DNA of 64,000 bases from Nocardia flavorosea NBRC 108225. GTDB taxonomy: Bacteria; Actinomycetota; Actinomycetes; Mycobacteriales; Mycobacteriaceae. Under the pieces are notes generated by a model. That model did no database searches. It saw only the letters and a list, made by a program, of their open reading frames with translations, and had not been told where the DNA came from. This document shows, in pieces, positions 34,873-43,564 of this stretch. Each line of letters starts with the position of its first letter. Position 1 is the stretch's first letter. The translations under genes and the position numbers were made by a program. The stretch covers positions 1 through 64,000 of the forward strand of contig NZ_BDCG01000010.1 of the NCBI RefSeq assembly GCF_001613385.1, written 5' to 3'.

Positions 34873-34906
34873 AATACGCCCTGACCTGCACAGATCAGGG
34901 CGTATT
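34873..34906 (-). terminator. terminator of tRNA-Val(CAC)
   Basis: AATACGCCCTGA (34873-34884) and TCAGGGCGTATT (34895-34906) make a perfect 12-bp stem with a 10-nt loop, 4 nt past the 3' end of the minus-strand tRNA. Confidence 0.8.
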
Positions 34907-34910
34907 CGAG

Positions 34911-34982
34911 TGGTCCCAGCTGGGATCGAACCAGCGACCTTCCGCGTGTGAGGCGGACGCTCTCCCGCTGAGCTATGAGACC
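34911..34982 (-). tRNA. tRNA-Val(CAC)
   Basis: On the minus strand the acceptor arms GGTCTCA and TGGGACC pair (one G-T). The D arm has AGCTCAGCGGGAGAGC, the anticodon loop is CTCACAC with CAC, and the T loop is TTCGATC. It reads GTG codons. The 3' CCA is not encoded. Confidence 0.95.
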
Positions 34983-35219
34983 GGGAACTGCTCGACGGCT
35001 TCTTTCGATGCCCTCCGAACGAGATGGAACTTTAACACGCACCACCCACCCGCCACCAAATCACCCCCATGTCACTCACTTCGGCGGCACGCCCATGATG
35101 CTTCGGCGGCATCCGCACGGCGCCGAGGCTACTTATCCCGGGCATCCGCAAGACAACTCCCGCCGTCCCGAGGACAGCCGAATGACAACCTTGTCATTCA
35201 TGCCCTTCTACCAGGCGAT

Positions 35220-35249
35220 TTGTAGGTTGCGGCGTACGTCGGCTAATGT
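35220..35249 (+). promoter_or_regulatory. promoter of the tRNA-Gly-Cys-Val group
   Basis: TTGTAG (35220-35225) and TAATGT (35244-35249) are separated by 18 bp and lie about 45 bp before tRNA-Gly. Both hexamers are close to housekeeping sigma consensus. Confidence 0.5.
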
Positions 35250-35294
35250 TCTGTCTCGCACCACGGAGGACAGCGAGCCACCGAGGATGCAAAT

Positions 35295-35367
35295 GCGGAT
35301 GTAGCGCAGCTGGTAGCGCATCACCTTGCCAAGGTGAGGGTCGCGGGTTCGAATCCCGTCATCCGCT
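35295..35367 (+). tRNA. tRNA-Gly(GCC)
   Basis: Acceptor arms GCGGATG and CATCCGC pair perfectly. The anticodon loop TTGCCAA carries GCC, and GGTTCGAATCC forms the T arm. It reads GGC/GGT. CCA is not encoded. Confidence 0.96.
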
Positions 35368-35411
35368 CGAGAGGTAGGGCCAGGCGCATAGAATGCCTTC
35401 CCCCTTTGCGC

Positions 35412-35482
35412 GGTGGAGTGGCCGAGTGGTGAGGCAACGGCCTGCAAAGCCGTGCACACGGGTTCGATTCCCGTCTCCACCT
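35412..35482 (+). tRNA. tRNA-Cys(GCA)
   Basis: Acceptor arms GGTGGAG and CTCCACC pair. The anticodon loop CTGCAAA carries GCA, and the T arm is CGGGTTCGATTCCCG. CCA is not encoded. It lies 44 bp after tRNA-Gly and 1 bp before tRNA-Val. Confidence 0.96.
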
Positions 35483-35483
35483 C

Positions 35484-35558
35484 GCGCGATTAGCTCAGCG
35501 GGAGAGCGCTTCCCTGACACGGAAGAGGTCACTGGTTCAATCCCAGTATCGCGCACCA
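35484..35558 (+). tRNA. tRNA-Val(GAC) with encoded CCA
   Basis: Acceptor arms GCGCGAT and ATCGCGC pair perfectly. The anticodon loop CTGACAC carries GAC, and the T arm is CTGGTTCAATCCCAG. The discriminator A at 35555 is followed by genomic CCA (35556-35558), unlike the three other tRNAs of this group. Confidence 0.96.
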
Positions 35559-35574
35559 TCGTATCAGCAGGTAG

Positions 35575-35607
35575 AAGGCACTTTCGGGATTATCGAAAGC
35601 GCCTTTT
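35575..35607 (+). terminator. terminator of the tRNA group
   Basis: AAGGCACTTTCG (35575-35586) and CGAAAGCGCCTT (35594-35605) form a 12-bp stem with one A-C mismatch and a 7-nt loop, followed by T residues, 17 bp after the last tRNA. Confidence 0.75.
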
Positions 35608-35635
35608 CCGCTGTCCGGGGTCGCTATGGGGCAGG

Positions 35636-36775
35636 CTAGGGCGCGTAGCGGAGGATGCCTGCGAGCGGGGCGCCGTCGGGGAGGTCCGTGGCGCGGACGG
35701 CGAGGACTTCGCCGCCGGTGAGGAGGACGCGGCGGCTGATCTCGTCCAGGATCCCCGGAGAGTCGTCGGCCGCGGAATCGGCGAATGTGACTGCGCCCTC
35801 TGGGGAGACGGTGCCGGGAACCGAGGCGTCGATATCCACCAGCAAGGTGTCGACGGATCCGGCGGACGCCGCCCGCGCCAGATCGGAGATATCGGTGGCG
35901 GCCCGGCCCTCGCCGCGGCGGAGTTCTACCAGCTCGACCAGATCGGCCAGCTGGGCAGCGTAGTGCCGGTCCAGGACTTCGCGGGAGCGGTCGGCCAACT
36001 CATGGTCGGTCGTGTGTTCCGGGTTGCCGGGGATGCTCTCGTCGAGCAGATTGTCGTAGCTGTTCACGGAGCGGAACAGCGAAGTGATCGGTTCGGTCGC
36101 GGCGAGGATCAAGGGGGTGTCGCGGCCGGCGAGCAGATCACGCAGCTCGGTGTCGACGGCGCGGGCGAACTGCCGCGCCCGCATCTTGCGGCCTTCGTCG
36201 CCTTGGACGCGGCGTTTCGGGGCGCGATCGCCGAGGCTCGCCTTACCGGCGTGGTCGGCGGCGCTGGTCGGCAGGCCGGGAACCGGAACGGTCCGGGCGG
36301 GGCGATCGGCGCTCACCTCGACCAGCCGGACGCCCCCTTCGGCGAGGGCGAGGACGAAAGCGGTCTGCGGGAAGGTCACGGCGCGCAGCAGCCGCTTCAG
36401 GTAGAAGCGGTTGCCGACCGTCTCCGAGGCATTCAACTGGTTCGGAACCCGGAAGGTGCGAATACGGGTGGGCGTCGCGAGCACCACCAGGGTGCGGGAT
36501 TGGAAACGCCAGAACGCGGCGTCATCGATATAGGAGTCGAATTCTTCCTCCAGCGCGCTGCGCGCCTCCGCGTCGGTGACCAGGTCGAGGACTCGGCGGG
36601 CCTGGTTCGAGAAGGCGATCCGGTTGCGGTCCGGGTCGGCGGTATCGGATTCGGTGGGGGTGTAGACGGATACGCACCAGGTGTCGGTGACATCGGCAAG
36701 GGCCTTGATCTCACTGCGGGTCGGTATATCGGTATGCAGCACGAGCGCCTCCACATCGGACGGTCGGAACGGCAC
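35636..36775 (-). CDS. baeRF-like protein (bacterial archaeo-eukaryotic release-factor family)
   Basis: 379 residues. The N-terminal part has CVSVYTPTESDTADPDRNRIAF, resembling the VSIYLP(T) opening of bacterial relatives of archaeo-eukaryotic release factor eRF1. The middle (LRAVTFPQTAFVLALAEGGVRLVEV) and the C-terminal part (ILAATEPITSLFRSVNSY, GEVLAVRATDLP) fit the same three-domain layout. Such proteins are thought to act on stalled or hibernating ribosomes, but direct evidence is limited. The best start is GTG 36775, without a strong ribosome site. It faces the tRNA group tail to tail and is divergent from the TnsA-like gene. Confidence 0.68.
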   Translation of the reverse strand: MPFRPSDVEALVLHTDIPTRSEIKALADVTDTWCVSVYTPTESDTADPDRNRIAFSNQARRVLDLVTDAEARSALEEEFDSYIDDAAFWRFQSRTLVVLATPTRIRTFRVPNQLNASETVGNRFYLKRLLRAVTFPQTAFVLALAEGGVRLVEVSADRPARTVPVPGLPTSAADHAGKASLGDRAPKRRVQGDEGRKMRARQFARAVDTELRDLLAGRDTPLILAATEPITSLFRSVNSYDNLLDESIPGNPEHTTDHELADRSREVLDRHYAAQLADLVELVELRRGEGRAATDISDLARAASAGSVDTLLVDIDASVPGTVSPEGAVTFADSAADDSPGILDEISRRVLLTGGEVLAVRATDLPDGAPLAGILRYAP

Positions 36776-37053
36776 GCCGACGCCCGGGGAGTGAACCTGA
36801 AATTCCGGCGGCGGTCGGCGCCCGGTGCGGACGGCCGCTGCGGGGAGCGTCGCCCGGATCGGTCCTCTATCAGCATTTTCTCGGCAAACCCATTAGATCA
36901 CACGGCAACGGCAGCGACCGGATCTGCGGCGGCGGGCCGATACCCGCGCTTCTGGGATTCCGTGGCTGTGCCGGCCGCTGTCGGTGCCCGCCGTTAAGCT
37001 GGCCCACACGAACGCGAGCCGGTCGGTGAACCGGAGTCCCGAAGGGGGTGTGT

Positions 37054-38304
37054 GTGCAGGCGGAGCCGGTGCGTGCCGAGGCATCCGGGACGGCGAGCAG
37101 CGACGCGGCGGACTTTCCGGATGATCTGCAGGATCATCTCTCCTTCGAATTGGAGGAGTGCGCGCACGCGCTCGGCGAACTGGTCGACGATTACGGGGCC
37201 GATCGGGAACGCGCCGCGGCCATCCTGCGGTTCCGCCTCGGTATCGCCGGGGAGCGGCCCGAAACGCTGACGCGGATCGGGGCCCGGTTCGATTTCTCCC
37301 GGGACCGGGCCCGGCAGTTGCACACCAAAGCTGTCGGCGAACTGTTGCGGCACACCGCGCGCTCCGGGCGGCTCCCCGTTCCGGAGTACGCCCGGCGCTA
37401 CCCCGTGGGGACCCGGGATTCGGTGCTCACGCGGGCGCTGCTGGCCGAAACCTATGCCACCGATGGTGATATCGCCGTGAACGATCTGGCGTATCTCAAA
37501 CTGCGCCTCGCGGGGCACGACGCGACCGATGCGAAACGAGTGGCGGGATATGTCACCCAGCGCATCGTGGGCTGGCGCAAGAAAACCAACCACCTGCTGT
37601 CACGACTCCGCGAGACCGGCCCACCGGCCGGGCCGCCCGCCCCGTGGCCGCACCGGATCGATTGGCCTGCCCGATCGGGGTCGCCGGCCGCGTTGCCGAC
37701 CTCTGCGGCGCGTGCGTTCGATCTGGACGACGACGGCCGCGGCCGGTTCTATCTGCACAAACCGGGGCGCGATATCGGCTTCGACTCCGGGCTCGAGGCG
37801 CGCCTGATGCGACTGCTCGATACCGACGACAGGATCCGCACGTTCCAGGAGTATCCCGAAGCCATCGGATACCGGGTCGACGACGAAGAGCATCTGCATT
37901 TCCCGACCTTGGTGGCCGAACTCGCCGACGGCCGCCGGACCCTGATCGATGTGCAGCCGCTGGGGCATATCGGTTTCCATGTGAACCGGCAGAAGGCGCG
38001 CGCCGCCCGGGACTGGGCGCACGAGAACGGCTGGGGCTGGCTGCTGTGGACCGGTAGCGCGCTGGGCGAACCGGAGCTCGCCGCCCATCCGGTAGCCGCC
38101 GCCGTCCGCGACCGGCTGACCGAACTGCTCGCCGACGGCCCGGTGCGCCGCGACGCGCTGCGGCAGCTGCAGACCGACGGGCTGGAACCACTCGACCTGC
38201 TGGCACTCACTGTCCGTCACGAATGGCGTTGGGAGCGGGCACCGTTCCGGCTGTCGGCCGCGAACCAGCCGCACCCGGAAGCACTCGGACCGGTCAAGGT
38301 TTGA
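37054..38304 (+). CDS. sigma-region-4-like HTH protein with degenerate TnsA-like domain
   Basis: 416 residues, function unknown. Residues about 53-99 (ILRFRLGIAGERPETLTRIG, then FDFSRDRARQLHTKAVGELL) look like sigma-70 region 4 or a related HTH. A second helical stretch (about 145-190) and a Pro-rich linker follow. The C-terminal part (about 241-335: GFDSGLEARLMRLL, TFQEYPEAIGYR, HFPTLVAELADGRRTLIDVQ) resembles the TnsA/restriction-endonuclease fold, where one expects E...PD...(E/Q)xK. Here PD is PT and the Lys is Gln, so nuclease activity is doubtful. GTG 37054 is preferred because GAAGGGG lies at proper distance; GTG 37048 is too close to it. Its 3' end overlaps the convergent gene by 11 bp. 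Confidence 0.6.
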   Translation: MQAEPVRAEASGTASSDAADFPDDLQDHLSFELEECAHALGELVDDYGADRERAAAILRFRLGIAGERPETLTRIGARFDFSRDRARQLHTKAVGELLRHTARSGRLPVPEYARRYPVGTRDSVLTRALLAETYATDGDIAVNDLAYLKLRLAGHDATDAKRVAGYVTQRIVGWRKKTNHLLSRLRETGPPAGPPAPWPHRIDWPARSGSPAALPTSAARAFDLDDDGRGRFYLHKPGRDIGFDSGLEARLMRLLDTDDRIRTFQEYPEAIGYRVDDEEHLHFPTLVAELADGRRTLIDVQPLGHIGFHVNRQKARAARDWAHENGWGWLLWTGSALGEPELAAHPVAAAVRDRLTELLADGPVRRDALRQLQTDGLEPLDLLALTVRHEWRWERAPFRLSAANQPHPEALGPVKV

Positions 38305-39268
38305 TGAACATGGTCGCCGCGATGAAGGTGGCCAGCAGCAGCATCACGAAAACCGTTACCACCTGCCAGTTGTCGATGGTTTTGTGCAGACGGCGGATGG
38401 TGTCCTCCAACGCCCGGTGCACCCGCTCCTGATCGGCGATCCGCCGCCCCACCGCCGCCACCGACTCGGCTTGCTCACGGGCCTTCGCCGCGGTGCGTTC
38501 CATCCGGGCATGCGCACGGTCGAGCTGCTGCTTCTTCTCCCGCACCGCCTGCCGGGCGACCGCGAGGGCGGTGCGCTGCTGGATCAGCTCCTGCCGCTGC
38601 TGTTCGAGCAGCAACGCCTGTGTCCGAGTGTGTTTCTCCCAGTCGGTCACTGCCGCCCATCCTTTCCTCAAATGATCGCGGTAACCCCACGCGACCTCAC
38701 CCGCCACCCATTCACGCAGGAACTCACGCAGTTCGTACGGGCGCTCCCCCGGCACCACCAACCCCTCGGAGCCCAAATCGAGCATGCCGCTGGTAGCGCG
38801 ATACTCACACGACTCCGGCGCGAGATCGGCGATACCCAGTGCGGGCAGCTGCGCCACCCAGAAACCCGGCGCACACAACCACAGCACCCCGGCATATCCG
38901 AGGGCCTTCAACTGGTCTGTGTGCTGCTGTGCAAGCTCCTGAGTCAGTGGCCCGGAACGCACCTCGATCGCGAACTGCTCGGTACCACGCCGCCACCACA
39001 CATCGACAGTCAGCGGTCCGCATCGCCGGTCGACCACTGCCTCGTCCGCACCGAAGGCGAGCAACCGGGCAGCCAGCCAGTACTTCAGGCGCTGAGTGTT
39101 CCACTGGGCGTCCGCGCAGCGGCCGCAGCGGCAGCCGTAACCGGGTGCGGTGTTGTCCTCGGCCGATTCCACCCGCCCGGAACCATCCGAAATCCCCAGG
39201 TCGGACAGCATTGTCCGGCGCCCACACCGTATATCCGTACGCCGCTTCGTCTGCATGCGACCACCCAT
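38294..39268 (-). CDS. CoiA-like nuclease-fold protein with coiled coil and C-terminal membrane anchor
   Basis: 324 residues in three parts. An N-terminal Cys-rich knot (GYGCRCGRCADAQW, about 44-56) may bind zinc. A compact alpha/beta domain follows with LTVDVWW and FAIEVRSGPLTQELAQQHTD, then LKALGYAGVLWL; this recalls competence protein CoiA, where D...ExQ/K marks a PD-(D/E)XK nuclease core, with Arg104 here in the Lys/Gln place. Residues about 210-300 are a highly charged coiled coil (EQQRQELIQQRTALAVARQA and onward), and the last 20 or so residues (VVTVFVMLLLATFIAATMFI) are one membrane helix. So it is a membrane-tethered DNA-interacting candidate of unknown role. Starts at ATG 39256 or 39211 are possible. 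Confidence 0.6.
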   Translation of the reverse strand: MGGRMQTKRRTDIRCGRRTMLSDLGISDGSGRVESAEDNTAPGYGCRCGRCADAQWNTQRLKYWLAARLLAFGADEAVVDRRCGPLTVDVWWRRGTEQFAIEVRSGPLTQELAQQHTDQLKALGYAGVLWLCAPGFWVAQLPALGIADLAPESCEYRATSGMLDLGSEGLVVPGERPYELREFLREWVAGEVAWGYRDHLRKGWAAVTDWEKHTRTQALLLEQQRQELIQQRTALAVARQAVREKKQQLDRAHARMERTAAKAREQAESVAAVGRRIADQERVHRALEDTIRRLHKTIDNWQVVTVFVMLLLATFIAATMFIKP

Positions 39269-39361
39269 CTAACCCGTCCCACCGCGCCGGCCCGACCACC
39301 ACACCGGCATTTCCCAGAGTGCGCCACAACTGCCGGTCAGCGCCAGGTTTCTGCCCAGCAG

Positions 39362-40315
39362 TTACCCAAGTGGGATCCGCCGAACCTCGTCCGCCCGCGC
39401 TGTCCCGGTCACCGGATCACCGGACCTCAGAACAGTGCGGATCAACGTGCGCAGCCAGGCATGCGCCGGATCGGGTGTATTGCGCGGATGCCAGGCCAGC
39501 GAAATCGTCATTTCCGGTAGCGGCAGCGGAATCTCGAAGGCATACAGCCCCAATGCGGGCAGTGTCGTGTTCGCGACAACAGCCGGCGCCGGACAGACCA
39601 CCGCACCGGACCGCACGGCCAGCAGCGCGGTGGTGAGATCCGGCACGGTCGCCACTACACGACGGGTGCGGCCGTGCAAAGCGAGGCGGTCGTCGACAAC
39701 TCCGCGGGCGATACCGCGCGGCGAGATACTGATATGGGCGGCCGCAGCATAGGCGGCGACAGTGACCCGGTCCGCGACCAGTGGATGACCGGGCGCGGCG
39801 ACACCGATGAGCCGGTCGCCGCGGATACGTTCCACCCGGGTCTGCGGATCGGCGCGGTCGACAACTCCGACCTCGACATCGATACGGCCGTCCCGCAGTG
39901 CGCTCGCGGCCCCGGCAGCATCGGCCGGAACGAAACGAAGCGTCACGCCCGGAGCGTGCGCACGGACCTCGGTCAGCAACTGCCCCGCCAGTTCGGGCAA
40001 CACCGCATCGTCCACATGCAGTGCGAAACCGCGGACCAGAGCCGTGGGGTCGACGGTATCCGGTTTCGCCAGCAACGCCCGGCCCTGTTCGACCAGTGCG
40101 CTCACCTCGAATCGCAGCTCGAGGGCGCGCGGGGTCGGCACGAGTTCGCGGCCCGCGCGCACCAGCAGCGGATCGCCGTAGACCCGGCGCAGCCGGGCCA
40201 GCGTGCGACTCATGGCGGGCGGTGAGGTGTTGAGCCGCTCGGCGGCGCGAGTGACGCTGTTCGTTTCGAGCAGCGCGTGCAACGCCACCAGCAGGTTCAG
40301 GTCGAGATCGGCCAC
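39362..40315 (-). CDS. LysR family transcriptional regulator
   Basis: 317 residues. The N-terminal winged helix (DLNLLVALHALLETNSVTRA, LNTSPPAMSRTLARLR, GDPLLVRAGRELVPTPRAL) is of the NodD/NahR-like LysR type, followed by a periplasmic-binding-like effector domain. It starts with GTG only 9 nt after the monooxygenase stop, so it is read as the second gene of that transcript rather than divergently, which is unusual for LysR regulators. Confidence 0.92.
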   Translation of the reverse strand: MADLDLNLLVALHALLETNSVTRAAERLNTSPPAMSRTLARLRRVYGDPLLVRAGRELVPTPRALELRFEVSALVEQGRALLAKPDTVDPTALVRGFALHVDDAVLPELAGQLLTEVRAHAPGVTLRFVPADAAGAASALRDGRIDVEVGVVDRADPQTRVERIRGDRLIGVAAPGHPLVADRVTVAAYAAAAHISISPRGIARGVVDDRLALHGRTRRVVATVPDLTTALLAVRSGAVVCPAPAVVANTTLPALGLYAFEIPLPLPEMTISLAWHPRNTPDPAHAWLRTLIRTVLRSGDPVTGTARADEVRRIPLG

Positions 40316-40324
40316 CGCCGCGGG

Positions 40325-43300
40325 TCAGGTTCGCGGGCCGGTGCCCGGGGACGGCGCGGCCGTATCCGCCGCGTCCCCGGATTTCGGCTCCGCGGAGTTC
40401 GTGCCGGGCCCCGCAGGTTCGGCCGGCGCGGTCGACTCGGTCTTCTCGGCGGACGCTGCTGATCCGGCGGGCGCTGAAGCGGTCCCGGACGTATCCACTG
40501 CGGGGCCGGCGACGGCCTGCGCCGTGGCCTCGGTTCCGGACCCGCTTGCGTCGGCTGCGGTCTCGTTCGACTGCCCACCGGGATCCGGAGCTACCGTTTC
40601 GGCGGCCGTTTCCGGCGAGCCGATATCGCCGGCGATCGGCGCGGACGCGTTTGTCCCCGTATCCGCGGCAGCCGAGTCGATCGGTTGCTCCGAGGATCCG
40701 CTACCGGCATCGGCCACACCGGTATCCCCCGGAGCGGAACGACCCGACGGCTCGGCCGCACCGAGTTCCTCTCCGGACGGCCGCGTGGTACCGGAAGCGA
40801 ATGCGGATATCTGCACGGCCGATGCGGAACCCGCAGCGTCGGACGCGGGCGGCGGTATCGCAGCATTACCCCCTGCCTCGTCGGCAGACTCCTCCGCATC
40901 GCCGGCGGGCGTCCCCGTCGGCCGCGTGGCGGACGTCGTCGTGTTTTCCGCAGCCACGTCCGCTGTGGCCGAGGTGATCACTGGGGAGGCCGGGTCGGAA
41001 TCCTCGGCAGTTTCAGGTGCGGACTGTGGTTCTGCCTCGGGTAACCCGGCCTCCGGCCCGGCCGGCCCAGTTGTCCCCGCCCCCTCTTGCCCCGTCGGAT
41101 GCGAAGTGTCGTTCGCACGCTCCCCTGCCGGTCCGGGTGCGACCCATCCGCGGGCCTCGGTCGTTCCGTCCTGTGGGCGGATATCACTCGTTGGTTCGGT
41201 GGTTTCCGAGGCGGTGCCGGCGCGCTGCCCTGCCGAGCCGGATAACGGGCTGCGGGATTCGGCGTTCTGCTCTGGAAGGGACTGTTCACCGCCGGAAGTG
41301 GTCTCCGGCCGACCGGGTTCGCGGCCGACGGAGTCGGCGGGCCGACCATCCGACCCGTCGGTGGGCTCCGCGGGTTGCGGCTTCGGGGCCGCGGCGTCCG
41401 GCGTTCCGGCAGGGCCGGGAGCCGGCACCGATTCGGGCTGCGCCGCGGCCGGCCCCTCGGCGAGGGACTGCGCGGTACGCATATCGATCCGCACCGTCGG
41501 ATTGTTGGAGCGGGCGGCGATGCCGGCGGCGCGCTGTTCGGCGGCTGCCCTGCGCTCGGCCTCTGCAGCGGCCTGCCGGGCAGCTGCGGACGGCGCCGTG
41601 GGTGTGGAACGAGGCGCCACCGCCGGAGTCCGGGACGCCGCGGGGGAAGGCTGAGGCGCTATCGACTGGGGCCGAGGGACTACGGCCGAAGGCCGCGGCA
41701 CTACCGCGGGTACGGGTGTCGCCGGGACGAACTGGGAGGGTGCGGGTATCGGCCGGGCCCCGCCGGCGGTGGTGGGCTGGCCGACCTGGGGAACCGGCCG
41801 GGTGCGGGCGGTGGGGTCCACGGCCGGCAAGGTGGTCGTCCGGACCGCGCTCGCGGCGACCGCCTCCGGGATCCGGACTGTCGGTGATTCGGCGGCAGCT
41901 GCGGGGACCTGGGGCTGTGGGGTTTGCGCTCCGGCCGGCAGTGGCGCGGCCACATCGGGCCGAGGCTCCCCGGAGGGCATGCCAGGGTTTTCGGCGGGAC
42001 CGTGCGGAGCAGCCTGTGCGGCGACCGCACGTGGGGCGGTGGCGGGATGAGCCACCGCCGGTTCCGCGGCAGCGGGCGCGGTCGCCTGCATGCCGGGCCC
42101 GCGTTTGCGGCGCGACACCACCCGGTAGTCACCCGCCCGCACCGGGCGCAGCCACTGTGCGGTGCGCGCGCCGAACGGCAACCGGACCCCGATATCGCCC
42201 AGTAGTTCGTCGATATCGCGGATCGCGTCCGGTGTGATCGTGCCGTGGGCGTGGCGCCCGCCGGTGTGCTGGTCCAGCCAGCGCAACCGGGTGTCGATGC
42301 GTTCGCTCATGGTCTCGACCGGCGGCAGCGCCAGGTTCCCGGTGAGCAGGGCCGAGGTCCAGTGCGCACCGATCTCCGTGCTCACCGCACTGAGCAGCGA
42401 GGTGTTGTAACCGGCGAAGGTCAGATGCGGTACATCCAGCGGCAGGATCTGCCGGTACAACCGGAAGTTACCGTCGTCGTCGGTGAGCTGCCGCTGTACG
42501 TAGGGCGTCAGGAACGGGACGCGCTGCTGGAAGCCGGTGGCGCAGACGACGATATCGGCCCGGATTCGCTGCCCGTCGGACAGTTCGGCGAACGGCCCGG
42601 CCGGTCCGCCGCCGAGCGCGATCACCTTGGTCTGGCCGCGCACGGTGAGACGTCCCTGGGTTACCTGTTCGGCGAAACCCTCCGTGGCGAGACCGAACGC
42701 GGCGTCATAGGCCTGTTCGAACCGGCCGTCCGGAACGAGCCCGAGTTCGGCGGCGCCGGAGCGCTGCGCCACCAGCGCTTCGATCAGATCGAGGTTGCTC
42801 TCCCGGAAGGAACGTGCGGGTCCGTGCAGCAGGCGTTCGATCCGGCCGGGTTCGGGGTGACCGAAATGCGCGGCACCGGTGCGGGTGAGCAGGATCCGCT
42901 CCGCGTCGATGCCGGCGGCGAGACGGCGCGGCATCTTCCACAGCAGCCGACGCGCCACCATCGTCGTATCCGCGGCGACCTTGCTGATCTCGGTGGCCAG
43001 ATCCGCGGCCGCGGCGCCGTAGCCGACCACGACCACCGCCCTGTCGCGCACGGCCTCCACATCGAGGAACTGGGTGGAATGGCCGAGCTGACCGCCCGCA
43101 CGAGCGAAGGCGGTCGCGCCCGCGAAGTCCGGAATCTCGGGTTCGCTGAACACACCGTTGGCGATGATCAGGTGATCGCAGGAAGCGCGATGTACCCCGT
43201 CGGCGTCGCGTATCTCGAGCAGCCAGCCGCCCTCGACCGGATCCGCGGCCACCACTTCGGTGCGCAGACGCAACCGATCGGTCAGGCCGAAGGCACGTAC

Positions 43301-43564
43301 GTAGCTCGACAGGTACTCCTGCATCCGTGCGCCGTCGAGCACCCGTGGGTAGTCGGCGGGCATCGGATGGTCGGAGAAGTGGTAAGTGTTCTTGGTGCTC
43401 TGCGCCCGCAAGCCCGGGTAACGGCGAGTCTCGCTCCACACGCCGCCGATATCGGGTTCGCGATCGAACACTTCGACCGCGAACCCATCCTCAGTCAGGA
43501 CCTTCGCGCAGACCAGACCCGCGATACCCGCACCGACGATTGCGATGCGGTTCCCGCTCCTCAT
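40325..43564 (-). CDS. flavin-dependent monooxygenase with a ~590-residue disordered tail
   Basis: 1079 residues. Residues 1-490 are a flavin monooxygenase of the FMO/Baeyer-Villiger group: FAD loop IVGAGIAG (8-16), GGVWSETRRYPG, second Rossmann loop VVGYGAAAADLA (179-190), and VCATGF (340-345). Residues 491-1079 are almost wholly Pro, Ala, Ser, Thr, Gly, Glu and Asp and should be disordered, apart from an Ala/Glu/Arg-rich helical stretch (about 657-685). The tail contains PTVRI twice (561-565 and 689-693). Normal family members end near residue 480-500. ATG 43564 directly precedes the FAD loop; the longer frame to 43714 has no support. The substrate is unknown. Confidence 0.85.
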   Translation of the reverse strand: MRSGNRIAIVGAGIAGLVCAKVLTEDGFAVEVFDREPDIGGVWSETRRYPGLRAQSTKNTYHFSDHPMPADYPRVLDGARMQEYLSSYVRAFGLTDRLRLRTEVVAADPVEGGWLLEIRDADGVHRASCDHLIIANGVFSEPEIPDFAGATAFARAGGQLGHSTQFLDVEAVRDRAVVVVGYGAAAADLATEISKVAADTTMVARRLLWKMPRRLAAGIDAERILLTRTGAAHFGHPEPGRIERLLHGPARSFRESNLDLIEALVAQRSGAAELGLVPDGRFEQAYDAAFGLATEGFAEQVTQGRLTVRGQTKVIALGGGPAGPFAELSDGQRIRADIVVCATGFQQRVPFLTPYVQRQLTDDDGNFRLYRQILPLDVPHLTFAGYNTSLLSAVSTEIGAHWTSALLTGNLALPPVETMSERIDTRLRWLDQHTGGRHAHGTITPDAIRDIDELLGDIGVRLPFGARTAQWLRPVRAGDYRVVSRRKRGPGMQATAPAAAEPAVAHPATAPRAVAAQAAPHGPAENPGMPSGEPRPDVAAPLPAGAQTPQPQVPAAAAESPTVRIPEAVAASAVRTTTLPAVDPTARTRPVPQVGQPTTAGGARPIPAPSQFVPATPVPAVVPRPSAVVPRPQSIAPQPSPAASRTPAVAPRSTPTAPSAAARQAAAEAERRAAAEQRAAGIAARSNNPTVRIDMRTAQSLAEGPAAAQPESVPAPGPAGTPDAAAPKPQPAEPTDGSDGRPADSVGREPGRPETTSGGEQSLPEQNAESRSPLSGSAGQRAGTASETTEPTSDIRPQDGTTEARGWVAPGPAGERANDTSHPTGQEGAGTTGPAGPEAGLPEAEPQSAPETAEDSDPASPVITSATADVAAENTTTSATRPTGTPAGDAEESADEAGGNAAIPPPASDAAGSASAVQISAFASGTTRPSGEELGAAEPSGRSAPGDTGVADAGSGSSEQPIDSAAADTGTNASAPIAGDIGSPETAAETVAPDPGGQSNETAADASGSGTEATAQAVAGPAVDTSGTASAPAGSAASAEKTESTAPAEPAGPGTNSAEPKSGDAADTAAPSPGTGPRT

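Noticed and set aside
37054..38304. Tn7-like transposon based on the TnsA-like domain
   Set aside because: No TnsB, TnsC or TniQ genes nearby, no transposon ends seen, and catalytic residues are altered.
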